Positions 18,240 to 27,429 of a stretch of 64,000 nucleotides of DNA are shown one piece after another. The position numbers and the translations under genes were made by a program. Each line of letters begins with the position of its first letter. The stretch's first letter is position 1. The notes under the pieces were generated by a model. It was given only the letters and a program-made list of their open reading frames with translations. It searched no databases and was not told the DNA's origin. This stretch comes from CAVTOA01 sp963736285 (GTDB taxonomy: Bacteria > Actinomycetota > Actinomycetes > Mycobacteriales > QHCE01), in contig CAVTOA010000001.1 of the NCBI GenBank assembly GCA_963736285.1, positions 1-64,000 on the forward strand, in the 5' to 3' direction.

Positions 18240-19355
18240 ATGTCTGACTCGATGAGGGATTCGCAGCACTCCACCAACGACGCCTGGCATGTGCGCGGGG
18301 TGGTGTTGCCAGACGACCGCGAGTGCGATCTGTGGATAGTGGACGGTCGGCTGACGTTTGAGCCGGTGCCAGGCGCACGCACGATCGCCGATCGTGGCTG
18401 GATCTTGCCGGGCTTGGTTGATGCGCATTGTCATCTTGGGATCGCACGTGGTGGGGCGCCCGTCACAGAGGTGAGCGTGGCCAAGCGGCTTGCGTTGCGG
18501 GACCGGGCTGCTGGCGTGCTGACGATCCGCGATGCGGGTTCCCCATTGGATTACTCCGAATTGGACAATGACGTCGAAGTGCCGCGATTGGTGCGCGCTG
18601 GTCGTCACCTTGCACCCCCTAAGCGATATCTGCGCGGTGTGGCGGTGGAATGTGCGCCTCAGGAGCTGGCGGTCCAGGCCGCGCTGCAGGCGCACGCGGG
18701 CACGGGGTGGATCAAACTGGTGGGCGACTGGATCGAGCGGTCAGTTGACGATCTCGCACCCACCTACGATCGACAGACGTTTCAAGCTGCGGTCGACGCC
18801 GCGCATGCCGCTGGCGCCAAGGTCGCGGTGCACACGTTTAGTGAGGCAGCGCTGCCGTCGCTTTTGGACGCTGGTGTTGATTCGATCGAGCACGGCACTG
18901 GCTTGTCGGAGGACTTGATCGACCAGATGGCCCGGCAAGGCACGGCGCTGGTGCCTACGTTGATCAATATCGAGAATTTTCCTGGGATCGCGGCGCAAGC
19001 CAATCCCAAATTTCCCAGCTATGCCGCGCACATGCGACGGCTGCATCAGAACTTTCCTCATGTGGTGCGCAGCGCATATGACGCTGGGGTGCCGATCTAT
19101 GTGGGCACTGATGCCGGCGGGGGAGTCGATCATGGCTTGGCATTCGACGAGATTCGACGGCTGCACGAGGTGGGTATGTCCAAAGTAGACGCTTTGGCCT
19201 CGGGTTCGTGGTTGGCCCGGGAGTGGTTGGGCTTTTCTGGTTTGACGGAAGGTGCGCTGGCCGATCTGGTGGTGTACGACGCAGACCCGCGACAAGACCT
19301 TGGAGTGCTTGCCGCGCCCGCTCGCATCGTGTTGCGCGGTCGAGTCGTGCGGTAG
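18240..19355 (+). CDS. Metal-dependent amidohydrolase
   Basis: A 371-residue cytoplasmic member of the amidohydrolase/imidazolonepropionase-like superfamily. It shows the metal site DAHCHLG, a Lys in GWIKLVGDW that may be carbamylated, His in VAVHTFSE and SIEHGTGL, and Asp in VGTDAGGG, in family order on a TIM barrel. The C-terminal strand set (DLVVYDADPRQDLGVL) closes the small beta domain. Substrate is unknown; prolidase-like and cyclic-imide hydrolases share these motifs. Start may be ATG 18240 or 18252. It is divergent from vapBC and 103 nt before proS. Confidence 0.85.
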   Translation: MSDSMRDSQHSTNDAWHVRGVVLPDDRECDLWIVDGRLTFEPVPGARTIADRGWILPGLVDAHCHLGIARGGAPVTEVSVAKRLALRDRAAGVLTIRDAGSPLDYSELDNDVEVPRLVRAGRHLAPPKRYLRGVAVECAPQELAVQAALQAHAGTGWIKLVGDWIERSVDDLAPTYDRQTFQAAVDAAHAAGAKVAVHTFSEAALPSLLDAGVDSIEHGTGLSEDLIDQMARQGTALVPTLINIENFPGIAAQANPKFPSYAAHMRRLHQNFPHVVRSAYDAGVPIYVGTDAGGGVDHGLAFDEIRRLHEVGMSKVDALASGSWLAREWLGFSGLTEGALADLVVYDADPRQDLGVLAAPARIVLRGRVVR

Positions 19356-19458
19356 CCAGAAACCCACCAGCCACACAAGAAGCGGTGCACGATGGCGAGC
19401 GCCGAGGCTCTGTGGGCGGTGCGGGGCAGCCCATGCGCTCCCTCTACCATTTGTGTCC

Positions 19459-20886
19459 ATGGCAGCAAGGCAAACTCGACGCGCACCCGTTCTTACGTCG
19501 CAAGCAGAGGACTTTCCGCGCTGGTATCAAGATGTAATCGCAAAAGCGGAGCTGGCCGATAACGGGCCGGCGCGAGGCACCATGGTTATTCGGCCCACCG
19601 GGTGGGCAATATGGGAACGCATGCAGTCCGAAGTGGACACGCGCATCAAAGCCAGCGGTGCGCAGAATGCGTACTTCCCCCTTTTCATCCCAGAGAACTA
19701 TCTGCACCGCGAAGCTGAGCATGTGGAGGGTTTCTCCCCAGAGCTCGCAGTGGTGACCCATGGCGGCGGCAAGAAGCTAGAAGAGTCGCTGGTAGTACGC
19801 CCCACCAGTGAAACCGTCATCGGCGAGTTCATGGCCAAATGGACCCAGAGCTACCGCGACTTGCCCTTGTTGCTTAACCAGTGGGCGAACGTCGTTCGGT
19901 GGGAGTTGCGACCGCGCATTTTTCTGCGGACGAGTGAGTTCTTGTGGCAAGAGGGCCACACGGCGCATGCATCCGAGCAGGATGCCCGTGCCTACGCTCG
20001 CAAAATCTTGCACCAGGTATACGAGGACTTCATCGTCAACGTGCTGGCCATTCCGGTGGTCGTGGGGCGAAAGACCGCTGCGGAGCGGTTCGCTGGCGCC
20101 GCTCATACCTTCACCCTCGAAGGCATGATGCGGGACGGCAAGGCGTTGCAATTGGGCACCAGCCATGAGTTGGGCCAGAACTTCGCGCGCGCATTCGGCA
20201 TTGATTTCTTGGCCGCGAGCGGGGAGCGCGAAACGGCCTGGACCACGTCATGGGGCGTATCGACCCGGATGGTGGGTGGATTGATCATGGTGCACGGCGA
20301 CGACAACGGGTTGCGGATTCCGCCGGCGTTGGCGCCAGTTCAGGTGCAGATACAGGTCGTCAAAGATGGTGATGGTGTCACCGAAACGGCCCACAGAATT
20401 GCGGAGACGCTCCGCGGCAGTGGCGTCCGGGTTGCGCTTGATGACCGGACAGATGTCCCGTTTGGACGTCGGGCGGTGGATGCGGAGCTCAAGGGCGCCC
20501 CACTGCGGGTGGAGGTTGGTCCACGCGATCTCGCGGCGGGCACGGTGACGTTGGTTCGGCGAGTGTTGGGCAGTAAGTCGGCTGTCGCTATAGACGAACT
20601 ATCCGCACAGGTCGTCGCTGCACTAGAGGCAGACCAACGCGAACTCTACGACCAGGCGTTGCGTTTGCGCGAGGAGCGCACCCACGATGCGGCGAACATG
20701 GACGAAGTGGTGGAGGCCGCAGCGACCGGGTGGGCGCGGACTCCGTGGGCGCAGTTGGGTGCGGTGGGCGAGAAAGAGCTCAATGCCCAAGGCATTACTG
20801 TGCGGTGTTTGGCCCGGGCTGACGGTTCGGTGCCTGACAGCGATGATGAGCCAGAGCTGGTCGCTTACGTTGCCCGGGCTTACTAG
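19459..20886 (+). CDS. proS: Prolyl-tRNA synthetase (short, eukaryote/archaeal-like type)
   Basis: Class II aminoacyl-tRNA synthetase. The N-terminus (EDFPRWYQDVIAKAELADNGPARGTMVIRP) and lack of the inserted editing domain place it in the ProS type 3 group found in many actinobacteria. Motif 2 lies in NVVRWELRPRIFLRTSEFLWQEGHTAH and motif 3 in GVSTRMVGGLIMVHGDDNGLRIPP. The anticodon-binding domain follows (about 290-390), then a C-terminal domain ending in Tyr (VAYVARAY), typical of this type. Length 475. ATG 19459 is chosen; GTG 19453 is an alternative. Confidence 0.94.
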   Translation: MAARQTRRAPVLTSQAEDFPRWYQDVIAKAELADNGPARGTMVIRPTGWAIWERMQSEVDTRIKASGAQNAYFPLFIPENYLHREAEHVEGFSPELAVVTHGGGKKLEESLVVRPTSETVIGEFMAKWTQSYRDLPLLLNQWANVVRWELRPRIFLRTSEFLWQEGHTAHASEQDARAYARKILHQVYEDFIVNVLAIPVVVGRKTAAERFAGAAHTFTLEGMMRDGKALQLGTSHELGQNFARAFGIDFLAASGERETAWTTSWGVSTRMVGGLIMVHGDDNGLRIPPALAPVQVQIQVVKDGDGVTETAHRIAETLRGSGVRVALDDRTDVPFGRRAVDAELKGAPLRVEVGPRDLAAGTVTLVRRVLGSKSAVAIDELSAQVVAALEADQRELYDQALRLREERTHDAANMDEVVEAAATGWARTPWAQLGAVGEKELNAQGITVRCLARADGSVPDSDDEPELVAYVARAY

Positions 20887-20910
20887 GACGTCGATCTCGC
20901 CTGGCTTTTA

Positions 20911-20972
20911 GCTTTTTTGGCGGATTGCCCGCAATATTGCGTGTCATCATTGCGGGCAATCCGCCAAAAAGC
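20911..20972. terminator. Long hairpin after proS
   Basis: A 24-bp near-perfect stem (GCTTTTTTGGCGGATTGCCC... with ATTGCGGGCAATCCGCC...AGC, one bulged T) and a 13-nt loop. It starts 25 nt past the proS stop. The T-rich arm could act as the U-tract. It separates proS from the ribosomal series. Confidence 0.65.
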
Positions 20973-21170
20973 ACTGTGAGTGCCCTATGCGCTTCTGCAT
21001 CAAAGGTGTCTGGCACAATGTTTGCTGCTAGTCGGCGCGCATGGGCACCTCTCACCTAGCTCGCTGAGTACCAATGGTCACTCGCCGCTGGTCCCCACCT
21101 GGCAGAGCGATTCTCCAGCAGTATGTATTCGGCTTATTCGTTTCGAGAGAAAAGCAGGAGCTCCACACCC

Positions 21171-21746
21171 GTGGCTACCAAAATTAGACTGATGCGCCTG
21201 GGCAAGATCCGGTCGCCGCATTACCGCATTGTCGTTGCAGACTCACGCACCAAGCGTGAGGGCAAGGTCATCGAGTCCATCGGTAAATATCACCCCAAAG
21301 AAAATCCTTCTTTCATTGAGGTCGACTCCGAGCGGGCGCAATACTGGTTGTCGGTTGGTGCGCAGCCCACCGAGCCAGTGCTGGCCATTCTCAAGCTCAC
21401 AGGCGACTGGCAGACCTTCCACGGCAAGCCGACCGAGTCCCGGGTCCAATACGCGGAGCCTAAGCCGGACAAAAAGGCTCGGTATGACGCTGTCGTTGGC
21501 GAAGTGCTAGACCGTCGCGCTAAAGAGGCAGAAAAGTCTGAGAAGGCCGCCAAGCAGGACAAAGCTGACAAGGCAGAGAAGAAGTCGGCTAAGAAGGCTA
21601 AAGAAGAAAAGCCTGAGAAGACTGAAAAAGCCGAGAAGCCAGCCGAGAAGCCAGCTAAGAAGGCAACCACAAAGGCCAGCACCGACGCAGCGCCAGCTGA
21701 GCAGAAAGATGCAGCTTCGCCAGCCCCTTCTTCGCAGGAGAAGTAA
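21171..21746 (+). CDS. rpsP: 30S ribosomal protein S16
   Basis: The first ~80 residues (ATKIRLMRLGKIRSPHYRIVVADSRTKREGKVIE...) are canonical S16. The remaining ~110 are a Lys/Ala/Glu-rich low-complexity tail (repeats like EKPEKTEKAEKPAEK), longer than the E. coli protein (82 residues) though extended tails are known in actinobacteria. GTG 21171 follows GCAGGAG at 21155-21161 and matches the family N-terminus. It begins the S16-KH-RimM-TrmD-L19 series; the next gene starts on the base after its stop. Confidence 0.95.
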   Translation: MATKIRLMRLGKIRSPHYRIVVADSRTKREGKVIESIGKYHPKENPSFIEVDSERAQYWLSVGAQPTEPVLAILKLTGDWQTFHGKPTESRVQYAEPKPDKKARYDAVVGEVLDRRAKEAEKSEKAAKQDKADKAEKKSAKKAKEEKPEKTEKAEKPAEKPAKKATTKASTDAAPAEQKDAASPAPSSQEK

Positions 21747-21980
21747 ATGTTGGACTCTGCCCTTGAGCACCTCGTTCGGGGAATTGTTGATAATCCCGAC
21801 GATGTAGCAGTGGAACAAGCAAGGGGTCGTCGTCAACAGATCCTGCATGTCCATGTGCATCCGGACGACTTGGGCAAAGTCATCGGCCGGAGTGGTCGAA
21901 CCGCGCGAGCTCTTCGGCAGGTCATGTCTGGGGTCGGCGGCCGCGATGTGCGAGTCGACATCGTCGACGATTCTGTGTGA
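21747..21980 (+). CDS. khpA: KH-domain RNA-binding protein KhpA
   Basis: A 77-residue single KH domain. The GXXG loop region is GKVIGRSGRTARALRQVM. KhpA pairs with KhpB/Jag in Firmicutes and affects cell elongation and ribosome-related RNA binding. The position between rpsP and rimM is conserved in actinobacteria. ATG directly abuts the rpsP stop, indicating coupled translation. Confidence 0.93.
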   Translation: MLDSALEHLVRGIVDNPDDVAVEQARGRRQQILHVHVHPDDLGKVIGRSGRTARALRQVMSGVGGRDVRVDIVDDSV

Positions 21981-21992
21981 TAGCGCGGTCTC

Positions 21993-22556
21993 GTGGACTT
22001 AACTGTCGGACGGATAGGCCGGGCGCACGGTGTGCAAGGCGAGGTTACGGTAGAAGTGCGGACCGACTCGCCAGACGAACGCTTTGCGCCCGGTTCCGTA
22101 TTAGCGACCGACCCGCCAGAGCGCGGTCCGGTGACGGTGGCGCGGGCTCGGTGGCACTCTGGACGGTTATTGCTGTCCTTGGAGGGCGTTGAGGATCGCG
22201 AGGGCGCTGAGTCATTGCGAAACACCATGCTCGTGATCGACGTTGCTGACCTTCCTCCGTTGGACGACCCGGACGAGTTTTATGACCACCAGTTGGTGGG
22301 TCTAGCGGTGATGAGCGAGGACGCGGAGACGGTGGGTGAGGTCACCAACGTCATTCACGCTCCGGGAAACCAACTATTGGTGGTAGCTCTAACTGATGAG
22401 GTTGAGGACAGCGCTGTGGAAGGTAGCAGCGGCAGCGGCCAGCGCGGTCAACGTCGCGACGTGTTCATTCCGTTTGTCCGAGAGATCGTTCCCGTTGTCG
22501 ATCTTCAGCGCGGACATATCGTGATTAATCCGCCGCCTGGCTTACTTGAGTTGTAA
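21993..22556 (+). CDS. rimM: Ribosome maturation factor RimM
   Basis: A 187-residue 16S-processing factor that binds S19 and helps assemble the 30S head. The N-terminal RimM domain has the conserved VGRIGRAHGVQGEV (about residues 5-18). The C-terminal PRC-barrel-like domain has YDHQLVGLAV and the closing VFIPFVREIVPVVDLQRGHIVINPPPGLL. A Ser/Gly/Gln-rich insert (about 140-152) is longer than usual. Start is GTG 21993. trmD begins 6 nt later. Confidence 0.94.
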   Translation: MDLTVGRIGRAHGVQGEVTVEVRTDSPDERFAPGSVLATDPPERGPVTVARARWHSGRLLLSLEGVEDREGAESLRNTMLVIDVADLPPLDDPDEFYDHQLVGLAVMSEDAETVGEVTNVIHAPGNQLLVVALTDEVEDSAVEGSSGSGQRGQRRDVFIPFVREIVPVVDLQRGHIVINPPPGLLEL

Positions 22557-22562
22557 TCGCCG

Positions 22563-23345
22563 ATGCGTATCGATGTCATTACTGTTTTCCCAGGTTATTT
22601 GGCGCCTCTTGGCGAGTCCTTACTGGGAAAAGCGCAACATAAGGGCTTGCTGCGGGTAGCAGTGCACGACCTTCGGCAATGGACCGATGATCCACATCGG
22701 ACGGTCGACGACGCGCCGTATGGCGGCGGCCCAGGCATGGTCATGCGTCCCGAGCCGTGGGGAAGGGCGCTTGACGAAGTGTGCGCTGTCGCGCCTGGAG
22801 CGTCATCGTCATCGGCTTCTCCACATGTGGTAGTGCCCACTCCGGCTGGCCGTCCGTTCGATCAACGATTGGCGCAGGAGTACGCCGCGAAGCCCTGGCT
22901 CGTGTTCGCCTGTGGGCGTTATGAGGGGATCGACCAACGCGTGTTCGACGATGCCGAGGAACACATGTCCGTCGATTATGTAAGCATCGGCGACTATGTC
23001 CTATGTGGAGGCGAGGTCGCCGTATTGGCGATCACTGAAGCAGTGGGCAGGCTTATTCCCGGCGTCTTGGGTAACGCGGAGTCCGCTGAGCAAGACTCCT
23101 TCGCTGATGGGCTGTTAGAAGGTCCCGCTTACACCCGTCCCGAAATCTGGCGAGGCCGCGCAACTCCGCACGTGCTGCTGTCGGGCAATCATGCTCGCAT
23201 CGCGCGCTGGCGCCGCGATGAGGCGGTGCGGCGTACCGCGCAACGCCGCCCAGACCTTCTTGCCGAGCTACCAGATACCGCATTCGACGAGGCTGATCGG
23301 GCATTGCTGCGGGAGTTGGGCGTCGGAAAGCCAGGCGGGTTGTGA
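22563..23345 (+). CDS. trmD: tRNA (guanine-N1)-methyltransferase
   Basis: SPOUT-class knotted methyltransferase making m1G37 in tRNAs, which prevents +1 frameshifting. The N-terminus MRIDVITVFPGYL, the DDAPYGGGPGMVM loop, FACGRYEGIDQRV and the knot motif SIGDYVLCGGEVAVLAITEAV are all present. The C-terminal domain (about 180-260) contains the RPEIWRGRATPHVLLSGNHA block. Length 260, full. A short insertion rich in Ser/Ala (about residue 80) is seen. 160 nt without obvious features separate it from rplS. Confidence 0.95.
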   Translation: MRIDVITVFPGYLAPLGESLLGKAQHKGLLRVAVHDLRQWTDDPHRTVDDAPYGGGPGMVMRPEPWGRALDEVCAVAPGASSSSASPHVVVPTPAGRPFDQRLAQEYAAKPWLVFACGRYEGIDQRVFDDAEEHMSVDYVSIGDYVLCGGEVAVLAITEAVGRLIPGVLGNAESAEQDSFADGLLEGPAYTRPEIWRGRATPHVLLSGNHARIARWRRDEAVRRTAQRRPDLLAELPDTAFDEADRALLRELGVGKPGGL

Positions 23346-23505
23346 GCGCCAGACGGCCGTGTGGCACAGTAGTACGGCTGCCTCTGGTGCGATTAACGCG
23401 TGAGTCGAGCGCCAACTCCGCGGGCGGCAAGGAGCAATCCACATACCTTTGCCAGGCTTATGAAGCCTGCGTCTGAACCCGATAACGAGAAAGCGAAGAG
23501 CCGCG

Positions 23506-23913
23506 ATGAACACGCTGGACGCGTTGGACGCCGAGACCCTGCGTTCCGACATCCCCAAGTTTCGACCTGGCGACACTCTTAAGGTCCATGTCCGTGTCGT
23601 CGAAGGCAACCGATCCCGTATCCAGGTATTCCAGGGTGTAGCTATTCGGCGCCAGGGTGCCGGGGCTCGCGAGAGTTTCACTGTGCGCAAGGTCAGCTTT
23701 GGTGTTGGGGTGGAGAGAACTTTCCCCGTGCACACACCGACGATCGAGAAGATCGAGGTTGTCAGTCGTGGCGATGTGCGTCGCGCGAAGCTCTACTACC
23801 TTCGTGACCTGCGTGGCAAAGCCGCCAAGATCAAAGAGAAGCGTGAGCGCACTCACAGTAGCGAGGTCAACGAGGCCGCTAAGGCAGAAGCAAGCAACGC
23901 AAAAGCTAGCTAA
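23506..23913 (+). CDS. rplS: 50S ribosomal protein L19
   Basis: A 135-residue protein at the subunit interface. It has the conserved FRPGDTLKVHVRVVEGNRSRIQVFQGV and the C-terminal RRAKLYYLRDLRGKAAKIKEKR. The last ~20 residues (Ala/Ser/Glu-rich) extend beyond the family core. ATG 23506 matches the actinobacterial N-terminus MNTLDALDAE. Two lepB genes follow, the usual order. Confidence 0.95.
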   Translation: MNTLDALDAETLRSDIPKFRPGDTLKVHVRVVEGNRSRIQVFQGVAIRRQGAGARESFTVRKVSFGVGVERTFPVHTPTIEKIEVVSRGDVRRAKLYYLRDLRGKAAKIKEKRERTHSSEVNEAAKAEASNAKAS

Positions 23914-23937
23914 CGTCTAGGCTTCGCGGGCCGACAC

Positions 23938-24834
23938 ATGCGATACGTCGGGCGGGCGATGGTACCCGCCCCACGCCGACCTCATCATTACGCTGGCCGG
24001 CACCTCGAGGATGTAGAGGAGCCGGCCAGTGCTCGTAGTGGCTGGTCGATGCCGTTGTGGCAAGAGCTCCCGCTGTTGGTCATCCTTGCGCTCTCGCTTG
24101 CCTTAGTCATTCGAACCTTTTTTCTGCAGGCATTTTTTATTCCGTCTGGCTCCATGGAGCAGACGCTACGGGTGCAGGATCGGGTCTTAGTTAACAAGCT
24201 TATCTACCACCTGCGGGCCCCACGGCGTGGCGAGGTTGTCGTATTTCGAGGCACCGACTCGTGGGCATCAGAGAGTGTTGCTTTGCCGTCAGAGAGCGTC
24301 GTGGCCAAAGTCGCCGCTGCGCTGGGGAGCTTGGTGGGCTTGGCCGAGCCCAATGAGAAAGACTTCGTGAAACGGGTGATCGGGTTACCCGGGGATGCCG
24401 TGGCGTGTTGTGATGCACGTGGACGGGTCACGATCAATGGTCATGCGCTCGACGAGCCGTATGTGTATCAAAACAATCCGATCGACGAGCGCAGCTTCGG
24501 CCGGATAACGGTGCCACCTGGTCGGATGTTTGTCATGGGTGACCACCGTGGTGTTTCTCAAGACTCACGGGCACACATCCATGACCCGTGGTTGGGCACG
24601 GTTCCGATCTCGCATGTGATCGGCAAGGCATTTGCCACGATATGGCCGTTGTCGGATTGGCGGACGGTTTCTGTGCCGCGCACTTTTTCCGAGATTCCTT
24701 CGCGCGCCTCACCGGATTCAGTGGTGCGATCGTCGGTTTCGTCTGCGGGAAACATCACACAGAGTGGTTTCTTGTTCGCTGGATTGGTGGCGGTGCCGTT
24801 TCCACGGCGACGAGGTCGTAAGCTTCCGGGGTGA
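23938..24834 (+). CDS. lepB: Signal peptidase I, first copy
   Basis: Membrane serine-lysine protease that removes signal peptides. One N-terminal transmembrane helix is at about residues 44-65 (LPLLVILALSLALVIRTFF). The catalytic Ser is in FFIPSGSMEQTL, the Lys in KDFVKRVIGLPGD, and the Box E motif is VMGDHRGVSQDSRAH. There is a ~25-residue insertion before the catalytic Lys (SESVALPSESVVAKVAAALG). A hydrophobic stretch (FLFAGLVAVPF) followed by RRRGRK closes the protein, perhaps a second membrane anchor. It overlaps the second copy. Length 298. Confidence 0.92.
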   Translation: MRYVGRAMVPAPRRPHHYAGRHLEDVEEPASARSGWSMPLWQELPLLVILALSLALVIRTFFLQAFFIPSGSMEQTLRVQDRVLVNKLIYHLRAPRRGEVVVFRGTDSWASESVALPSESVVAKVAAALGSLVGLAEPNEKDFVKRVIGLPGDAVACCDARGRVTINGHALDEPYVYQNNPIDERSFGRITVPPGRMFVMGDHRGVSQDSRAHIHDPWLGTVPISHVIGKAFATIWPLSDWRTVSVPRTFSEIPSRASPDSVVRSSVSSAGNITQSGFLFAGLVAVPFPRRRGRKLPG

Positions 24835-25778
24835 TGCCTGACACCGAGGAACCTGCCGCACCCCGTCGCCCCTCCGTCCCCGGCGACAACCCTGATGCCG
24901 AGGCTGGCAGCGATTCACCCCCGAGTAAAGCAACCGACAAGTCTGTGGACGACCCTGAACAGACGTCCGCTGGCGAGAGGCCGACCGCTCTTTCACGGGC
25001 AAGCGCACCAGGGCCGGCGCGCAACGCGGTGCGGGCCATGAGTAGCGAAATGCCAAGCGCGAAGACAAAGCGTCCACTGTGGATCGAGCTTCCGATCTTG
25101 GTAGTGGTGGCTGTCGTCGTGGCGCTCGTCGTGCGCACCTTTGTGCTCCAGACGTTTTACGTGCCTAGCGGTTCCATGGAGAACACGTTGTTGATCGGCG
25201 ACAGAGTGCTGGTCAACAAAATGGTGTACGACTTCCGTGACCCGCACCGTGGTGAAGTGATCGTGTTCAAGCCGCCCACAACGTGGGAGGCCGGCGCGAA
25301 TAAAGACGACTACATCAAGCGGGTGATCGGCATTTCCGGGGATCACGTTGTCTGTTGCAATGCCGACGGCCGGATTACCGTCAATGGCAAGGCATTGCAC
25401 GAGGAAGGCTATCTGTATCCGGGCGATCGCCCCTCCGAAGTGCCTTTTGACATCACTGTTCCGCGGGGGCGGATGTTTGTAATGGGCGACCACAGGTCAA
25501 ATTCGGCTGATTCACGGGCGCACCTCGATTTCGACCGTGGCACGGTCAAGATCGCGGCTGCGGTAGGCCGGGCGTTCGCGATCTATTGGCCGTTGAGTCG
25601 GTGGGATGCGCTTGCGGTCCCAGGCACGTTTCATGCTGTGCCTCGTCACGATTCCAAGCAGGCGTCCCATTCTTCGTCGCCATCTGATGCGCCCGTGGAA
25701 GGCCCTCCGACGCCCGCCGGGGTCGCTGGTTCGGCACCGACCGAAACGAGCACTCAGCGGTCACGGCCCACGGGATGA
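24834..25778 (+). CDS. lepB: Signal peptidase I, second copy
   Basis: A second type I signal peptidase, about 314 residues. It has a long disordered N-terminal tail (about 75 residues of Pro/Ser/Asp), one membrane helix (ELPILVVVAVVVALVVRTFV), the catalytic Ser (YVPSGSMENTL), the catalytic Lys (DYIKRVIGISGD) and VMGDHRSNSADSRAH. A Ser/Pro/Thr-rich C-terminus follows the catalytic domain. The start is ATG 24834 or the adjoining GTG 24831; either overlaps the stop of the first copy. Tandem lepB genes after rplS are common in streptomycete-like actinobacteria. Confidence 0.92.
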   Translation: MPDTEEPAAPRRPSVPGDNPDAEAGSDSPPSKATDKSVDDPEQTSAGERPTALSRASAPGPARNAVRAMSSEMPSAKTKRPLWIELPILVVVAVVVALVVRTFVLQTFYVPSGSMENTLLIGDRVLVNKMVYDFRDPHRGEVIVFKPPTTWEAGANKDDYIKRVIGISGDHVVCCNADGRITVNGKALHEEGYLYPGDRPSEVPFDITVPRGRMFVMGDHRSNSADSRAHLDFDRGTVKIAAAVGRAFAIYWPLSRWDALAVPGTFHAVPRHDSKQASHSSSPSDAPVEGPPTPAGVAGSAPTETSTQRSRPTG

Positions 25779-25784
25779 TGAGCG

Positions 25785-26513
25785 ATGGCGATCACGATTC
25801 CCTCGCCGCGGCTCGCGTTGCGCCGTGATGCCGGTCTTTTGGGCTACGAGAAAGCATTGCAACGGTGCGGGTTTAGTCGAGTAGCGGGAGTCGACGAGGC
25901 GGGTCGGGGCGCATGTGCCGGTCCGCTCGTGGCGGCAGCGGTGATCTTGCCCGCAAATAAGCGTGGCGAGGTGCCAGGGTTAGCTGATTCGAAGTTACTG
26001 TCCGTCGCTACTCGAGAGCGGCTGTACGACGTCATAGTCGCCCGTGCGTTGAGCTACGCCGTGGTGACCATTCCCGCGGCGGAGATCGACGCAAAGGGCC
26101 TTCAGGTGTGCAATGTTCAAGGGCTACGCCGTGCGGTGGCGAACCTTACCGAGTACCCGGACTATGTGCTTAGCGATGGATTTCCGGTCGATGGGCTGGG
26201 CAGTCCCGCGCTTGCGATGTGGAAGGGTGACCGAGTAGCCGCTTGCGTTGCGGCAGCGTCAATACTGGCCAAGGTAACCCGGGATCGCATAATGACGCAG
26301 ATGCACGCACAGTTTCCGCATTACGGGTTCGGTCAGCATATGGGTTATGTGACCGCTATGCATACGGCGGCGTTGCGCGAGCATGGTCCCTGTGTTCAGC
26401 ATCGATTTTCGTATACGAATGTGGCCAGTGCGCTGCGATTGCGACAGCACGGACGGCGTCGCTGGAGACGATCAATAGGCCACGAGGTGGCGGTGGAGGA
26501 AATGAGCTCATGA
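25785..26513 (+). CDS. rnhB: Ribonuclease HII
   Basis: Removes RNA from RNA:DNA hybrids and single misincorporated ribonucleotides. The motif VAGVDEAGRGACAGPLVAAAV gives the first catalytic Asp-Glu. A further Asp is in YVLSDGF, and the KGDRVAACVAAASILAKVTRDR block carries the last. The basic C-terminal tail (RLRQHGRRRWRRS) is longer than in E. coli. Length 242. It overlaps the DUF2469 gene by ATGA. Confidence 0.95.
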   Translation: MAITIPSPRLALRRDAGLLGYEKALQRCGFSRVAGVDEAGRGACAGPLVAAAVILPANKRGEVPGLADSKLLSVATRERLYDVIVARALSYAVVTIPAAEIDAKGLQVCNVQGLRRAVANLTEYPDYVLSDGFPVDGLGSPALAMWKGDRVAACVAAASILAKVTRDRIMTQMHAQFPHYGFGQHMGYVTAMHTAALREHGPCVQHRFSYTNVASALRLRQHGRRRWRRSIGHEVAVEEMSS

Positions 26514-26830
26514 GCGCCGAGGATCTCGAAAAGTACGAGACCGAGATGGAGCTGCAGCTCTACCGCGAGTATCGGGACATAGTGCGGCAGTTCACCTATG
26601 TGGTAGAGACTGAGCGCCGGTTCTACCTTGCGAACTCCGTCGACTTGCATGTACGAAATGCCGACGGCGAGGTCTACTTTGAACTCGAAATGTCTGACGC
26701 GTGGGTGTGGGACATGTATCGCCCTGCCAGGTTTGTGAGGAACGTGCGGGTGGTGACGTTTAAGGACGTCAATGTGGAGGAGCTGGAGCGGCAAGATATC
26801 TCACTCCCGCCCGATTCTGCGCTCTCGTAG
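26510..26830 (+). CDS. DUF2469 family protein
   Basis: A 106-residue acidic protein (MSAEDLEKYETEMELQLYREYRDIVRQF...), an almost invariant actinobacterial family always next to rnhB. Function unknown. Aromatic-rich strands (YFELEMSDAWVWDMYRPARFV) suggest a compact beta fold. ATG 26510 overlaps the rnhB stop, so the two are coupled. A small hairpin (26830-26845) touches its stop codon. Confidence 0.93.
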   Translation: MSAEDLEKYETEMELQLYREYRDIVRQFTYVVETERRFYLANSVDLHVRNADGEVYFELEMSDAWVWDMYRPARFVRNVRVVTFKDVNVEELERQDISLPPDSALS

Positions 26831-27066
26831 CAGCGCCTTCGCTGCCGTCGCGAGAATTCAACGCTGATGTCATAGCGCATTGGGCGGGTGCTGCCCCGAA
26901 TATCCACAGTGGAGATTGTTATCCACTGCCGCAGCGTCTCTCGTCGCTGGATCCGTGCTTTGTTGCCACTCTATTCCTCGATGCACAATCCGGTGCTCAT
27001 AAGGCCATCTCGGCATTTTCGCGACCGCCCGCACGCGTTTGCGGCCGAGGGAAGCGAGGCGTAGAC

Positions 27067-27429
27067 GTGAGTCAGTCAACTAACAATGCGGTGGGCAAAT
27101 ATGGCGAGCAAATCGCCGCGAATTACTTGGCAGATACGGGATTGGTCATCCTGGATCGCAATTGGCGGTGTAGCGATGGTGAGCTCGACATCATTGCCCG
27201 CGAGGGTAAGACAGCTGTGTTCTGCGAGGTCAAGACCAGGCGCAGTAACCGGTTTGGCGAACCAGCAAGCGCGGTAGGTCAGGTCAAGGCCCAGCGGATT
27301 CGTCGATTGGCGTTACATTGGCTAGCCCAAACAGGCCTACGTCCCACAGATCTCCGATTCGATGTAGTGAGCGTGTGGCCGGCCGCTCGTGGGTCAGCCC
27401 GGGTGGAACATCTGCGAGGGGCCTTCTAA
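27067..27429 (+). CDS. yraN: UPF0102/YraN endonuclease-like protein
   Basis: A 120-residue member of the YraN family with a PD-(D/E)xK-like fold: DGELDIIAREGKTAVFCEVKTRRS carries the Asp and the ExK. It lies upstream of comM and dprA in most bacteria, hinting at DNA processing, but no activity is established here. Start GTG 27067 follows GAGGCG. Its stop overlaps the comM ATG by one base. The 236-nt gap before it holds no gene that I see. Confidence 0.92.
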   Translation: MSQSTNNAVGKYGEQIAANYLADTGLVILDRNWRCSDGELDIIAREGKTAVFCEVKTRRSNRFGEPASAVGQVKAQRIRRLALHWLAQTGLRPTDLRFDVVSVWPAARGSARVEHLRGAF